From: Juglans regia
Taxonomy: Eukaryota > Streptophyta > Magnoliopsida > Fagales > Juglandaceae
Direction: 5' to 3'
Assembly (NCBI RefSeq): GCF_001411555.2
Contig: NC_049911.1
Span: forward strand, 33,205,044-33,269,043
Length of the DNA stretch: 64,000 nucleotides
Position numbers and translations under genes: made by a program. Position 1 is the stretch's first letter. Each line of letters opens with the position of its first letter. Positions 48,127-64,000 of the stretch are shown one piece after another. A model generated the notes under the pieces. It saw only the letters and a list, made by a program, of their open reading frames with translations. It was not told where the DNA came from and ran no database searches.

Positions 48127-48333
48127 GGTCCCATTTGACATAGACCGGTCTGATGTTAACTCATTTTATTATTATAATTTTTTAAATTTTTATATAAAAT
48201 ATAATAAATTATTTAATTATTTTAAATTTTAAAATAATAATATTATTAAAAAATAATATTCTAATAATATTTTATTCAACTTTTAACTTTAATCTAAAAT
48301 TATTTTATCTCTTCTTATTATCTAAACGATACC
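48127..48333. mobile_element. Tourist-like MITE, TAA target duplication
   Basis: 207 bp between TAA (48124-48126) and TAA (48334-48336). The ends are GGTCCCATTTGACATA and ATCTAAACGATACC. Confidence 0.65.
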
Positions 48334-49192
48334 TAATTCTTCCTATCCATCCTAAATCTTGACCCTCTACTGTATATATTTCTTATCTCTTTATAACATA
48401 CCATAGACGTATCATGAGCTGTAGTGTAGATTTCCTTTGGTGTGTTGCTGAATATAAAGAAGACCTTTTAATTTCAAGGAAGCTAAAGAAAGACCAAAGG
48501 AAACGTGCGTTCCGGAGATAAAACCACACATGTACATACAAAGAACAGGTCGTGAAAAGGATCGAAAAATACAATATGTGATGTCATACAAAAGCATGAA
48601 TGATATAGCTGGCTAGATAGTAAGACGTACAAATTAAGATGGTCTCAAAATTAAACTTGGATCGTATCTTCTACACATGATGATATGTTGTACTACAATT
48701 TTTGAGTTCATCTAAATCATTTTATATGTAATTTAAAGATCAGGAATATACATGCAGTATATGCATATAATATATATAGTGTAGTATTCATGAATATTTT
48801 CTGTAATCACATTTATTTATTGGAAAAGGAATGATCGATGAAATTATACGTTGTGATTACATGCAGAGGCGGATCTAAGAAAGGGTAGAGGGGCCATAGC
48901 CCTGGGTTTAAAAATAATAATAATATATATTAATTTTTTATGATTTAATAACATTATATTAATTTCATTTAATCGATCTCTTCTTTCAAAAATTATTTTG
49001 ATCCTCTTTATAAAATTATTTTAATTTCTAAAAATAAAATAAAAAATATTTTATTATAATTTTAATTTTGTTATCGGCGCCTGCAACAAATTCATGGTTG
49101 TGTCACTAATTAAATAGTACTACTGCTTTATTATTATGCATGCAGGATTTGCTGTCCTAACTTGGCGTTAAAGATTGTCAGATAAAAAGAAA
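48334..49192. other. Intergenic, no gene seen
   Basis: AT-rich. Near 48866 a CAGAGGCGGATCTAAGAAAG segment resembles a transposon terminus; a similar TCAGAGGCGGATTTTCGG lies at 51964. Neither has a matching partner end that I could find. Confidence 0.4.
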
Positions 49193-49432
49193 ACAAAAAA
49201 TCTACTCAACCTCCTACTATTCACACAACCTCCACACTCCACATTATTTTTAATTTTTATTATTTTTTTCTTTTATTAAATATTTATTATATGAATAATG
49301 AATAAAAAATTTGAAATAATTTAAAAAGAATAAACTCAAAAAAAAATTTAAAAAAAATATTAAAAATTTAAAAAATTTAAAAAAGTGTGGAGTGTGGAGT
49401 GTGGTGGAGGTTGTGTAGTAAAGCTCAAAAGA
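49193..49432. repeat. Palindromic MITE, family D copy 2
   Basis: CACAACCTCCACACTCCACA at the left faces GTGGAGTGTGGTGGAGGTTG at the right, making a strong foldback. It aligns by eye with 9900-10125 along its length. Confidence 0.65.
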
Positions 49433-49539
49433 AAAAGGGCAGCCGATTTGTACAGATCACCACGTACGCCCGGCCAGAGCATGATGTCAAATTTAATTAT
49501 GCCATTCCAGTCCATCAGAACGGGCATAGAATCTAGCTG

Positions 49540-49562
49540 ATATATATATATATATATATATA
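49540..49562. repeat. (AT)n microsatellite
   Basis: About 11 TA units. Similar runs occur at 57344-57388. The stretch 49563-50214 has no recognised gene. Confidence 0.85.
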
Positions 49563-50214
49563 CATATACAGTAGTTAGCTAGCATATTCAACCAAGTAAT
49601 GGCCGGCAAACGCAAACTGCTTTTACCGGCGGAAACCGCTTTCACATGCCGGCAAACAGCCACCTTGGAAACATGAAATAAAAGGATTCTAAGCGGATTT
49701 TTTCAAAGCTAGAACACAAAGCCCTGGCTAGAAGCTAAAGTTGACGGATGGTGTAATGCAAAACATAGATAGACATATGTATGTATGTGTATTTATTCTG
49801 TCTAAGAAAAAGAGAGTAGGGAAAGGTAGTCATACCATTACGAAGAGACTTGGAGGATTAAAGGTAGATGGGGGAGGGTCCTGGGAAGGGGCTTCCTGAG
49901 TTCCTTTTGCGCGCTGAGATGGTCGACAGAGCCGATTGAGGTTGTGATACGACTTCGGATCGATCGGAGGAGCATGCTATATATCTACCCTACCTGTGTG
50001 GTTTGTTTCTAAGGTCAATTGCCCTTTTTATAAGCTGATCAGGAGAGAGCAATATAGGCATCCAGTTGGCCAGATTTTTTCTTTCCAAAAAATTAAAAAC
50101 TAATCCTTCGCTTTTCACCCTTTTTAAAATTTAGTCGTTGATTTTCTAAAATAAACTTTGTAGCCCTTTGATTTTGTTATTTTCACAAAATAAATTCCTA
50201 AACAAATGACTTTA

Positions 50215-50320
50215 TATAACAAGTCAAATCTACTTTATAATAAAAATAATTTTACAATCTAATGTACCACATCAAATCACATGTATTTGTGAATTTACTT
50301 TTATAAATTTTTTTTATCAT
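50215..50320. repeat. Palindromic MITE, family C copy 2
   Basis: Contains TTACAATCTAATGTACCACA and ends TTACTTTTATAAATTT, as in 57198-57350. The left end is eroded. Confidence 0.45.
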
Positions 50321-50696
50321 CGTAACACTTTTTATTTTGATCATTTTAAATTCCATAACTAATTTTAAATTTTGCTATTGTTTGTCGAGCAAAACTTTGC
50401 TCAATAACAAAGATCATTTATTAATTTTTCAAGGGATTTGGGTTTGGGTTGTTGAGATTGGAATTTGGATTTGATATTTCTGTTGGTTTCTGATATTTTT
50501 TAAATCAATATATGGTCTTAATAATATTTGAACTCGAAATTCTTATAATTCTCATTATAAGTCTATACCCAATAACGAAGATCATCATCTAGGTTACATT
50601 ACGCGCATAAATTATTATTATTGTTTTAAAATGTAATTGTAAATAATGTGGCATTCTCATTATATTATACTATATTATTTAATTAAGATTATTTAT

Positions 50697-50881
50697 GTAA
50701 AGAAAATTCTATACATCATACTGTTATCATACTTTCATCCTATTAAGTAAGATTTGACACATTTATCATCATTAAATAATTATTTATTTCATGCTTCATT
50801 ATCATTTAATGGTGATGAATGTGTCATATACTACTTAATATGATTAAAATAAGATTAGAATGTGGTGTATAATATTACTAA
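50697..50881. repeat. Palindromic MITE, family B copy 2
   Basis: The left end TATACATCATACTGTTATC opposes the right end AATGTGGTGTATAATATT. The core has ATCATTAAATAATTATTTAT, shared with 28766-28936. Confidence 0.6.
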
Positions 50882-50924
50882 AAAGTAACATTTCTACCCT
50901 AAATTAAATACTTAATGATTAATA

Positions 50925-51160
50925 AGGATAATGCAAGTCCTCTGCTCCCAGCTCCCGCTGGGAGCTACCACTGGCATTTTTTTGTTTTTATTTTTTACTT
51001 CATGATTAAAGAATTATTTTTTAATGATGTTGTGAAATTTAAAAAAAAGTATTTAAAAAGTGTTAAAAAATACATGTAAAAAAATAAGTAAAAAAAAAAA
51101 CACACACACCAAAATAATTAGCGGGAACCAGTTGTAACTGTAGTGTCGTCTTAAAATTAA
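50925..51160. mobile_element. MULE-type MITE family, diverged copy
   Basis: The left end has CTCCCAGCTCCCGCTGGGAG and the right end GCGGGAACCAGTTGTAACTG. The inner part has ACTTCATGATTAAAGAA, the family motif. No clean 9-bp flank repeat could be found. Confidence 0.55.
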
Positions 51161-51545
51161 GGAAAATGATAGTCTCATCAGTGATTTTTACAGCTCGGTG
51201 TTAATATTGTTGAATTTTTTATTTTTATTTTACTAATGATTAAGAAATGATTTTTAAATAATATTGTATTTTTTATTTTTTTAAAAAATATTTAAAAATG
51301 TAAAAAAATTATTAAAAAAAAAAACAATTATGCCTGACGGTTCCAATTAATAAAGCACCGATTCGGCCTACTATGAGATTTGACTCTGTCAGAGTTTGAT
51401 GGCTTTCTTCTTTATCACAAGTTTTCTTTTCAGTTTTTTCGATTTTCTTGTTAACTGTCATCTTTCAAACATTGAACTCGCGTATGATATTTGTCGACTC
51501 TTGTCTCCGGAAAGTTAAAATTGTATAAAAAACAGAATATAGAAA

Positions 51546-51945
51546 GGAAAATGCTAGAGCTCCCGCTGAAGCTCTAGTATATTTTTTTATGTGTATTTTT
51601 TAATTTTTTTTTTATGTAGATGTTTTTAATGATTTTAAATATTTTTAAAAAATAAAAAAATTTATAATATTATTAAATAATACTTGCTTAATCACGAAGT
51701 AAAATATAAAATATTTTTATATGATTTTTTATTTTACTTCGTGATTAAGGAAGTATTTTTTAATAATTTTTTTTTACTTCTTGATTAAGAAAGTATTTTT
51801 AATAATGTTCTAAATTTATTTTATTTTTTAAAAAATATTAAAAAATATTAAAAAAAATTATATAAAAAACAACTTAAAAAAAAATACATACAAAAATACA
51901 CTACAGCCCCAGCGGGAGCCCCCAGCGGGGACTGTAGCACGATCC
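51546..51945. mobile_element. MULE-type MITE, 9-bp target duplication
   Basis: 400 bp between perfect ATATAGAAA copies (51537-51545 and 51946-51954). It begins GGAAAATGCTAGAGCTCCCG and ends GGACTGTAGCACGATCC. The inner part carries inverted TTAATCACGAAGTAAAA and TTACTTCGTGATTAAGGAAG. Confidence 0.82.
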
Positions 51946-52137
51946 ATATAGAAAGCATAGGTGTCAGAGGCGGATTTTCGGAGGGTTTTCCTGTCAAAAA
52001 TATTAAAATAACCCCCCTTCCCCTCTCAAATTTGTTTACAAAACATTATTAGAAACTTAGATGCATTTATTTTTAAAATTTATATTATATTATTTTTATT
52101 TTATTTTATGAGCAATTAATATTGGTTCTTTTGATGG

Positions 52138-52355
52138 GACAAGCATACTATACTCTATTTAAATAGTGAAAATATTTCATCCATCTCATCTTATTATTAT
52201 AATTTTTTAAATTATTATATAAAATATAATAAATAATTTATTTTTTTAAATTTTAAAAAAATAATAATATTAAAAAATAATACTTTAATAATATTTTATT
52301 TAACTTTCAATTTTCATCTAAAACAATCTAATCTCATTTCACTATCCAAAACATA
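52138..52355. mobile_element. Tourist-like MITE, degenerate
   Basis: TTTCATCCATCTCATC at the left, AATCTAATCTCATTTCAC at the right, and the AT-rich family core. The boundaries are approximate. Confidence 0.45.
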
Positions 52356-52929
52356 TTTTATTGTAATTTCATAACAAAAACTATCCCAAATTTTATTCTA
52401 TATGAATTAATAGAAGCTTCTATTTTTTATTTGCAGTCATATTCAAACTTTTCTTTTCATGTATTATCTTTCTCCGTCGTTTTTACTTGAGTTTCCCTTA
52501 CTATTTTTCCTTGTTAACTCAACATATAATTAAGATTTTTTATTAAAGAAGGAAAATCTTATTATTATTATTATTTTTTGAAACAATAACTGATTTTGTT
52601 ATTCATTCAATAACCTCAAAATCATTACAAAACTTTTCGCTCATCACATAGCTCATCGTTACAAAACAATAACTGATTTATATCATTCATGATCAGCATA
52701 ACGTGAAATAAAACTGATGAGTTGGGATTTTGAGGGTTTTGACCATTTCAATTAAAATTAGTACAATTGCAATTAATTTTTTTATATAAATCAAGTTTGA
52801 TTTAACATTATTTGAACCTGACATCACATAACATTTACTATTAACAATTGCTTTCGCGAGTCTTAGATTTAACACGATTTTAAAACAAAATAAAGAATAA
52901 TTAAGATTAAGGGCCTAAATCCATGATCG

Positions 52930-53860
52930 CTACAAGCTCCTCCAAAAATTATTTGGGATATTTTATCAACAAAAAATCGTATTAGAAGATTCATCCCAAA
53001 TATTTCTCTCGTCCCCTGTGTGAATAGCAAGAAGAAAATTTACTCTACCTTTTTTATTGAGTGTCCAGTCACAAGAATACTCTGGAGTCAAAGTACTTGG
53101 CCACTCAAATCTCTCCTCTTTGGCCATATCTTCTATGAAAGATTGGCTACTTTTCATCATAAATCCAATGTCAAAATTAGGCCTTACTTCCCTTGAAGTT
53201 CATCATTTCCAAATCTTCGCAACTCTGATTTTAGATTTTATCTGGCGCCTAAGAAATGATATAGTCCACAACAAAACTAGTCTTTTCCTCCACAATGCAA
53301 AGGAGCAACTGAATCACTCTTATCAATAATATTTGCATGCTTGGAAATAAAAATCTTTGTCAAAAAGAGACTTGAAATGGCAAAATCCCACCTCCGATCA
53401 GATCAGCATCTCCTTTGATGATGTAATAAGGAGCACCTTCTCTGTAGCCTCAGTAGTCAGTAGAAATTCAGAAGGACAGGATATCGAGATCTGGATGGAA
53501 GAAAACATTAACGCAATCCCAATGATTGCAAAAGCTTTAGAAGTAAAGCTAGCCATAAAAATGGCTGAACATAAAAAATCACCGTCAACATTATTAGAAG
53601 GAGATGCACAACTGGTGATATCCTTGATTCATGGAGTTTTAACAGACTGGCAAATCACCCCATCACTGAAGATATTGCAAATATTTTGGAAGCTCATAGA
53701 GGCTGGAGCTTTAAAAAAATTGATTGATCTCAAAATCGATTTAAGCACTTAGTGGCATAATGGGCAACTACTAATTCAGTTTTTGGTAGCTTACCAGTAG
53801 CGAATATTACTTCTAATATTTTGTATATTAATAATGGGAAGGACCCTCCCTAAACCTTAT
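52930..53860 (+). mobile_element. LINE 3' fragment with RNase H-like domain, dead
   Basis: Shifting plus-strand frames give APPKIIWDIL, RRFIPNISLVP, FFIECPVTRILWSQS (zinc-binding tail), then FIWRLRNDIVHN. An RNase H-like domain follows (IPMIAKALEVKLAIKMAEH, then STLLEGDAQLVISLIHG), then WATTNSVFGSLP and NNGKDPP ending in a stop. The order is that of a plant L1-type ORF2 C-terminus. Stops and frameshifts interrupt it. The upstream reverse transcriptase is absent. Confidence 0.78.
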
Positions 53861-55932
53861 TATTATTATTTTTTTTATATATAAAAATTAAGTAAAGTTA
53901 TTGTTTCTCTCCCCAAAAATCAAGTTATTGTTGACTCCTAGTGCTTGAATTTAGGGCCCGTTTGAATACAGAGGTGATCTCATCTAATTTTAACTAATAA
54001 TTTTACTATTATTTATAAATTATCTCAACTCATTTCATCTCACTATTTAATTAATAATCTCATTATTATAGAAGACTTGAAATAAAGTCTTCTATAAATA
54101 TAAATAAAAGGAGTTAAATATGCTGTTTTTAAACAAATCATGATTAACGAATTGAACTTGGCACATAATATTTTTTATTTTTATATATTCTCCTAATTCC
54201 ACTCAACCGGTTTTTTTCGTCGGTGAAAATATACATAAACAATAAATATGATGCAAATTTTTTTTTTTTGACTTAAACTGAAATATTTAAAATTATTAAA
54301 TATTTTTTATTTAACTACGGGTATAAAAATACATCATGGCTATAATATAAATTTTTATAATTATATATAAACAACAAAATTGTATATGTATATAAGTAAG
54401 CATCTTTACATATATGATACCGAAGGACAATATGATACGTATGGTGACGAGGTGATAAATTCTTAAAATTACTCATAATTTTTTTCCTAAGTATCATACT
54501 TAAATATAAAATATTTTTTAATTTTAATTTTTTAATTTAATTATTACAATTTTTATAAATTATAAAATAAAATATAAAAATTAATATAACTTTTATAAAT
54601 TTTAAAATAAAAATAATATTGAAATAACCTTTTAATTTGTAATTTTTAAAATTTAATAAAATATATTAAATAATTTTACTATAATTCATACAAAGAGTTC
54701 CAAACCAATCATAATCCGAGCAATAAATTTTATGGGTACAACGGTAACCAAAGGTCCCAACTACGTAACCTTCACACCAATCAGGCGAGGAAGCGAATTA
54801 AATGAAGAAAAATAGAAAAGAATACAAAAATTGAGACATGAGCTTTCATTTTCTTGACTCGACTGACAGGCGGTTCTTAAATGGGAAATAAATACATTAA
54901 AAAAGAAAGAGTGGTTGACGGCTGAACGACGTAATCACCGCTTTTAATGCGAAACACGTGATCCATGAAATCAAATGTACCTGAATTTTAACGAAACAAA
55001 ATTATACGTATTACGTGCGGTGTCGTATAAATTTGCAATGTCGGGTGGGGTCACAATATGGAGACTTAAGTCTTATCCTAAGCTGAGAATAATAATTTAG
55101 GTTACGTCTTAATGTTAAATTGAATTGAATTAAATTAAATTTTTTATAATTAATAATAAGTTAAAATAATTGAATGAATTTTATAAAATTCACTTAAAAT
55201 TAATTTAAAATATATTTAAATATTAAAATAAATATAGATATATTTATAAAAAATTATAAAAGAAATAGATTTTATTATTATTTTATACTATTCACCTGAC
55301 AAAAAAAATCAAAATAATCTGCTCCTTCAATACCAAATATAGTAAAAATAAAAAACTTTCCATTTGCGTGCGGTGCAACCATTCACGCCAACAAAAATAA
55401 TGATTAAAGACTCAAAACGTGGAGCTGGAGCAACCATTGTTTTTTTTTTTTTTTTTTTTTCATTTTGATAGTATTTACAATTTCATTTTCTTTCAAGTTT
55501 TTTTTATCATATTACTTTTTCATTAAAATTTTTTTTATCCGTTTCCTTTCATTTATTTATTTTTACATAAATCACTAGCAGCCGAAGTCAACAATCTTTA
55601 CAAAGTTAGGAATGGGTTACGAAGGTCTATAGTATAAAACGAGTTAAATGCTTTTACGAATATAAACCCAGCTCAAAGTGCATTTTGATGATAGATGAAG
55701 TCTCAAAATGAACTGAGCTGAGTTACTCTTAACATCCAAACGAGCCTTTTATTGGCATTCATACCATTGGTATTTATTTTATAAAAAATATAACTATTTT
55801 ATTTCTAAAAATAAGTTTAATAATAAGTGAGATAAAGAGAAATTCAATCCCTCCCGATCCTATCCAAAAGGGTGAATTGGAGTTGATGCTAGGGTGGCGG
55901 TCCCTTGCAGAGCTATATTTCTATAATTTTAG
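53861..55932. other. Intergenic, no gene seen
   Basis: AT-rich, with remnants resembling the Tourist-like family at about 53955-54062, 55095-55290 and 55640-55745 (GAGCTGAGTTACTC, then CATCCAAACGAGCC). There is a T run at 55439-55460. Confidence 0.45.
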
Positions 55933-56433
55933 GTAGAGGTGTTCTTCGGACCGATCTGGGGGTGATGGACTGAAATTTTCAAACTATAACTTTTTTTGAA
56001 CTAAATATCCATAGAGATGGGATCGGATTGATTCGGTCTAGTTGGTCCAACTTAATTATTTTATATTTTTATTTTTATTTTTAAATAAATTAATAAAATT
56101 TGTTATTTAAATTACTAAATTAAAATTAATTAAATTATTAATGTGAATTATATAATTAACTCATTAAAAAAATATTTTATATAACCAATGATAATAAATT
56201 AGATAAAAATTATATCATTAACTTATATAATTACTATAAAAAAATAATATATTAATTATTAAAAATATTTTAAAAATATATATAAGAGTTCGGTCCATTT
56301 TGGTCCAGAATTTATAGACTCCGGGACCGGACCGAATGGTTTCGGTCCACAATTTATAGGACCGAGATCGATCGGTTTAGAGTTTGTTTGGTCAGTTTTT
56401 CCAGTCCGAACCAAACTCCTTACACCCCTATTT
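55933..56433. mobile_element. Non-autonomous hAT-like element
   Basis: The left end TAGAGGTGTTCTTCGG opposes the right end ACTCCTTACACCCCTA. The flanks ATTTTAGG and TTTATAGG match at six of eight bases. The arms are rich in GGTCCG/CGGACC motifs (TCGGTCCATTTTGGTCC and similar). No transposase. Confidence 0.6.
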
Positions 56434-56442
56434 ATAGGTTTC

Positions 56443-56790
56443 GTTTGATTATACAGATAAGATGAGATGAAAAATCTGTAAATAATAATGAGATAGTTTG
56501 TAAATAATAGTAAAATGGTATTAGTTAAGATACTTTAAAGAATTTTAGAAAAGAATAGAGAAAAAGTTGAATAAAAATATTATAAATTTAAATTATAATT
56601 AAAATATAATGTTTTTTTTTAATTAAAAAATGTTGAGTTGTTTTTTATATTTTGTTTGAAAGTTTGAGAAAATTGTAATGATTAGATAATAATTAGATGA
56701 AAATTTTGAAATTAAAAAATGTTTGTGTTTAAATAGTATTTGAATGTTGAGATGAGATAGGTTGATACCATCTGTAAAATCAAACGGCAC
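56443..56790. mobile_element. Tourist-like MITE, long copy
   Basis: It begins CGTTTGATTATACAGATAAG and ends AAATCAAACGGCACC. GATGAGATGAAAAATCTG at the left and GAGATGAGATAGGTTG at the right. It directly follows the hAT-like element. Confidence 0.55.
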
Positions 56791-57197
56791 CTTAAAGAAT
56801 TAGTGCTTAACTATCTCAATTTTCATAAAGAATGAACCAAAAAGAGATATACTCTCTCAAGTCTCAAGGGATGTGTTGAAAAAAAGAAGAAGAAGGTATT
56901 TCTCGTGCATGCCTGCTAGTTTATATCATCACAAGTTGCTGACAAAATGGATCTGAATTTCAATCGTCTCACGTTTACATTACTATTAAACAAGTCAAAC
57001 AGACGCGCTCCGTTACATCATCAGCACAAAGCACTTAACTACCCAAGAACATAACATAGTAACACAATCCGAACTAACGAATTAGCAAAACTTGTAAGTG
57101 GAAGAAACTTGAAGAAGTCTCCCCCTTATACCAGCTATCTTTACAGCAATTCCATATTATATAAATATATGAAAATTGCTAAAATCACGAAGAGATC

Positions 57198-57350
57198 TTA
57201 TAAAAATAAACGTATAAACTGAGATGACTTCATATGATACGTTAGATCTACATTATATTAAAAGTAGATTTACAATCTAACGTACCACATCTTCCACACA
57301 GTCACTTTGGAAGTTTACTTTTGTAGGATCTCTTAGTGACTAAAATATAT
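57198..57350. repeat. Palindromic MITE, family C copy 3
   Basis: AGAGATCTTATAAAAATAAAC at the left, with its complement GTTTACTTTTGTAGGATCTCT at the right. The inner GATACGTTAGATCTAC and GTAGATTTACAATCTAACGT also pair. Confidence 0.65.
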
Positions 57351-57498
57351 ATATATATATATACACATACATATATATATATATATATTTCAGAACAAAA
57401 TACATCTAGCCTCTTATTCCCACATATTACAAAGAATATTACACGCACACCCCATAGTTTTCAGATTAACAAATCCAATCTATAATCCACCAACCCAT

Positions 57499-62667
<5,169 letters not shown>

Positions 62668-62821
62668 CTGGAGACGATAATAAAAAGGTAAGAGGGGAAA
62701 TCTCATGAGGCTTAATACTGATCTTGCTAAATACCAAAGACTGAAAATGCAAATAAAATAATTATAGATCTTGTAAACAGGGGGGGCAATGTTGTCAACT
62801 CCATCTAGTTTGGATGATTAA

Positions 62822-63041
62822 GGGCAGGTTTGGGAGGTGGGATGAGACACAAAATTTCCATCTCATCTCATTTCATCATTACACGTTTTTCAAATCCCCA
62901 TACAAAATATAATAAACAATTTAACTTTTTCAAATTCCAATTCAACTTTTTTAAATCCTAATACAATAATAATACTAAAATATAATATTTTAAACACTAA
63001 AACAAAACACAAAATTCTCATCTCATCCCCCAAACCTGCCC
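62822..63041. mobile_element. Tourist-like MITE, TAA target duplication
   Basis: 220 bp between TAA (62819-62821) and TAA (63042-63044). The 13-base ends are perfect complements (GGGCAGGTTTGGG and CCCAAACCTGCCC). It sits in the SBT2 intron upstream of the His exon. Confidence 0.78.
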
Positions 63042-63116
63042 TAACTTTCCTTATTTTCACAACACTGGCAAGATTCCATGTTTTAACCATTAAATTGATA
63101 AGTTCATAGTGATCTT

Positions 63117-63250
63117 TTTTTTGATAGGTAATCAAAGATGTTGTATTCATAGAAATAGGCAAAGTCCAGGTACATAGGAAGTATACATGAAAAACGCCTA
63201 GCTAGAGGTTACGGTAGAAAGAAGAAAATCATGAACACAAGACCATTACA
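63117..63250 (-). mobile_element. LINE/SINE 3' tail in SBT2 intron
   Basis: The minus strand reads CATGTATACTTCCTATGTAC, then CTATGAATACAACATC, then TACCTATCAAAAAAAAG. It is the third tail in this gene in the same orientation. From 63251 to the window end I see only intron-like sequence and no exon. Confidence 0.55.
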
Positions 63251-64000
63251 ATCATAGTGATCTAAAAATCTCACAACTGTAGCAAAAGCTTATGATTTCA
63301 TGGAACGTGGAAACAGGTCATCAAACTACGGTGATATAAAAATAATTTTCATATCCAACTCAAGACTTGCCAATATTAAGGAAAAAGAAGGAAGACTACT
63401 GAAAACTAGAAATTTGAAATCTTGCCATCGCAAAACAGAGTTGTTGGAGGAATGATATGAGAGGATATGAGAGATCATTTAGCAGAAGATTTCTGTAACC
63501 TATAAATATATATGCGGGGAAATGTATCTATTATAAAAGAAAGTATAGTGATTTACTAATTTTTATTGACTGAGCCACTTCTCCAACTTTTAACAGGGCT
63601 AAAGGAATGCTGCAAAGTAAGTGGGGAAGTTATTCTTATTTGAAGTGGCCTTTTCTTCCCTAATGCTTCCTGTGGAACTTTTCTCTATATATACTTTGGC
63701 ATTTACCATCGATTTCAAAATCTCAGAACACTGAAGATATCTTAAAGGAAACAAAAAGTTGAACAACCACCATATGTGCTACAACCTAGTGTATGAAGTG
63801 CACAGTAGCCCCATTACCTTCTAAGAATCAAAACAATTATTCGTTTTTAGTACTTTATTTTTATGGGCTTCTGTAATTGATTGCAATGGTGCTAGCTTCC
63901 ATGAGTTTCTTGTTTCTTTCTCAAGCACCTAACTTCTTCTAGATGTTTTGTCTTGTATACTTTCTGTGTACTAGGGTTATGCCTTTTACTGATTCAGGTC

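Noticed and set aside
57344..57388. Regulatory TATA cluster
   Set aside because: It is a TA microsatellite in the 3' flank of the SBT2 gene, not placed to act as a promoter for any seen gene.

Overview
The window is plant nuclear DNA. Coding exons are short, split by GT-AG introns with plant-type AT-rich sequence, and lie in AT-rich DNA packed with small transposons. The gene families (BC10-like glycosyltransferase, organellar PPR protein, ORP4-type oxysterol-binding protein, SBT2 subtilase, PADRE/DUF4228 protein) are those of a flowering plant. The repeat style suggests a woody eudicot. My guess is Fagales, perhaps the walnut family, but this rests on recognising repeats, not on a marker gene.

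Layout. 1-10.1 kb: mostly small transposons, with a faint decayed gene at about 3.4-6.2 kb. 10.5-18.7 kb: a complete plus-strand BC10/Core-2-I-branching glycosyltransferase gene (392 codons, ten coding exons, a leader intron, and a LINE and minisatellites in its introns). 20.5-23.6 kb: a minus-strand PPR gene wrecked by frameshifts, stops, a deletion and a MITE. 25-29.6 kb: duplicated repeats and MITEs. 29.995-30.585 kb: an intact single-exon PADRE (DUF4228) gene. 31.195-34.916 kb: a whole but dead PIF/Harbinger transposon with TIRs and a TAA target duplication. 35.5-35.9 kb: an orphan 3' exon of an AT74-like histidine phosphatase. 36.4-40.3 kb: a minus-strand ORP4-type gene in six visible coding exons. 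42.6-57 kb: transposons only (MULE, LINE with ORF1/ORF2 overlap, SINE, hAT, many MITEs, a second LINE fragment). 57.5-62.7 kb: the 3' seven exons of a minus-strand SBT2-class subtilase, whose 5' part lies beyond the right edge.

The genes do not form a pathway. From memory, the series BC10-like / PPR / ORP4C matches the neighbours At5g57270, At5g57250 and At5g57240 of Arabidopsis chromosome 5. The stretch would then be an old conserved gene block in which the PPR member has died here. I see no tRNA, rRNA, CRISPR array, organelle insert or LTR retrotransposon, and no convincing new biological system. The most unusual content is well-dated transposon nesting with exact target-site duplications, the decayed PPR gene, and a MULE-type MITE family with a shared inner palindrome.
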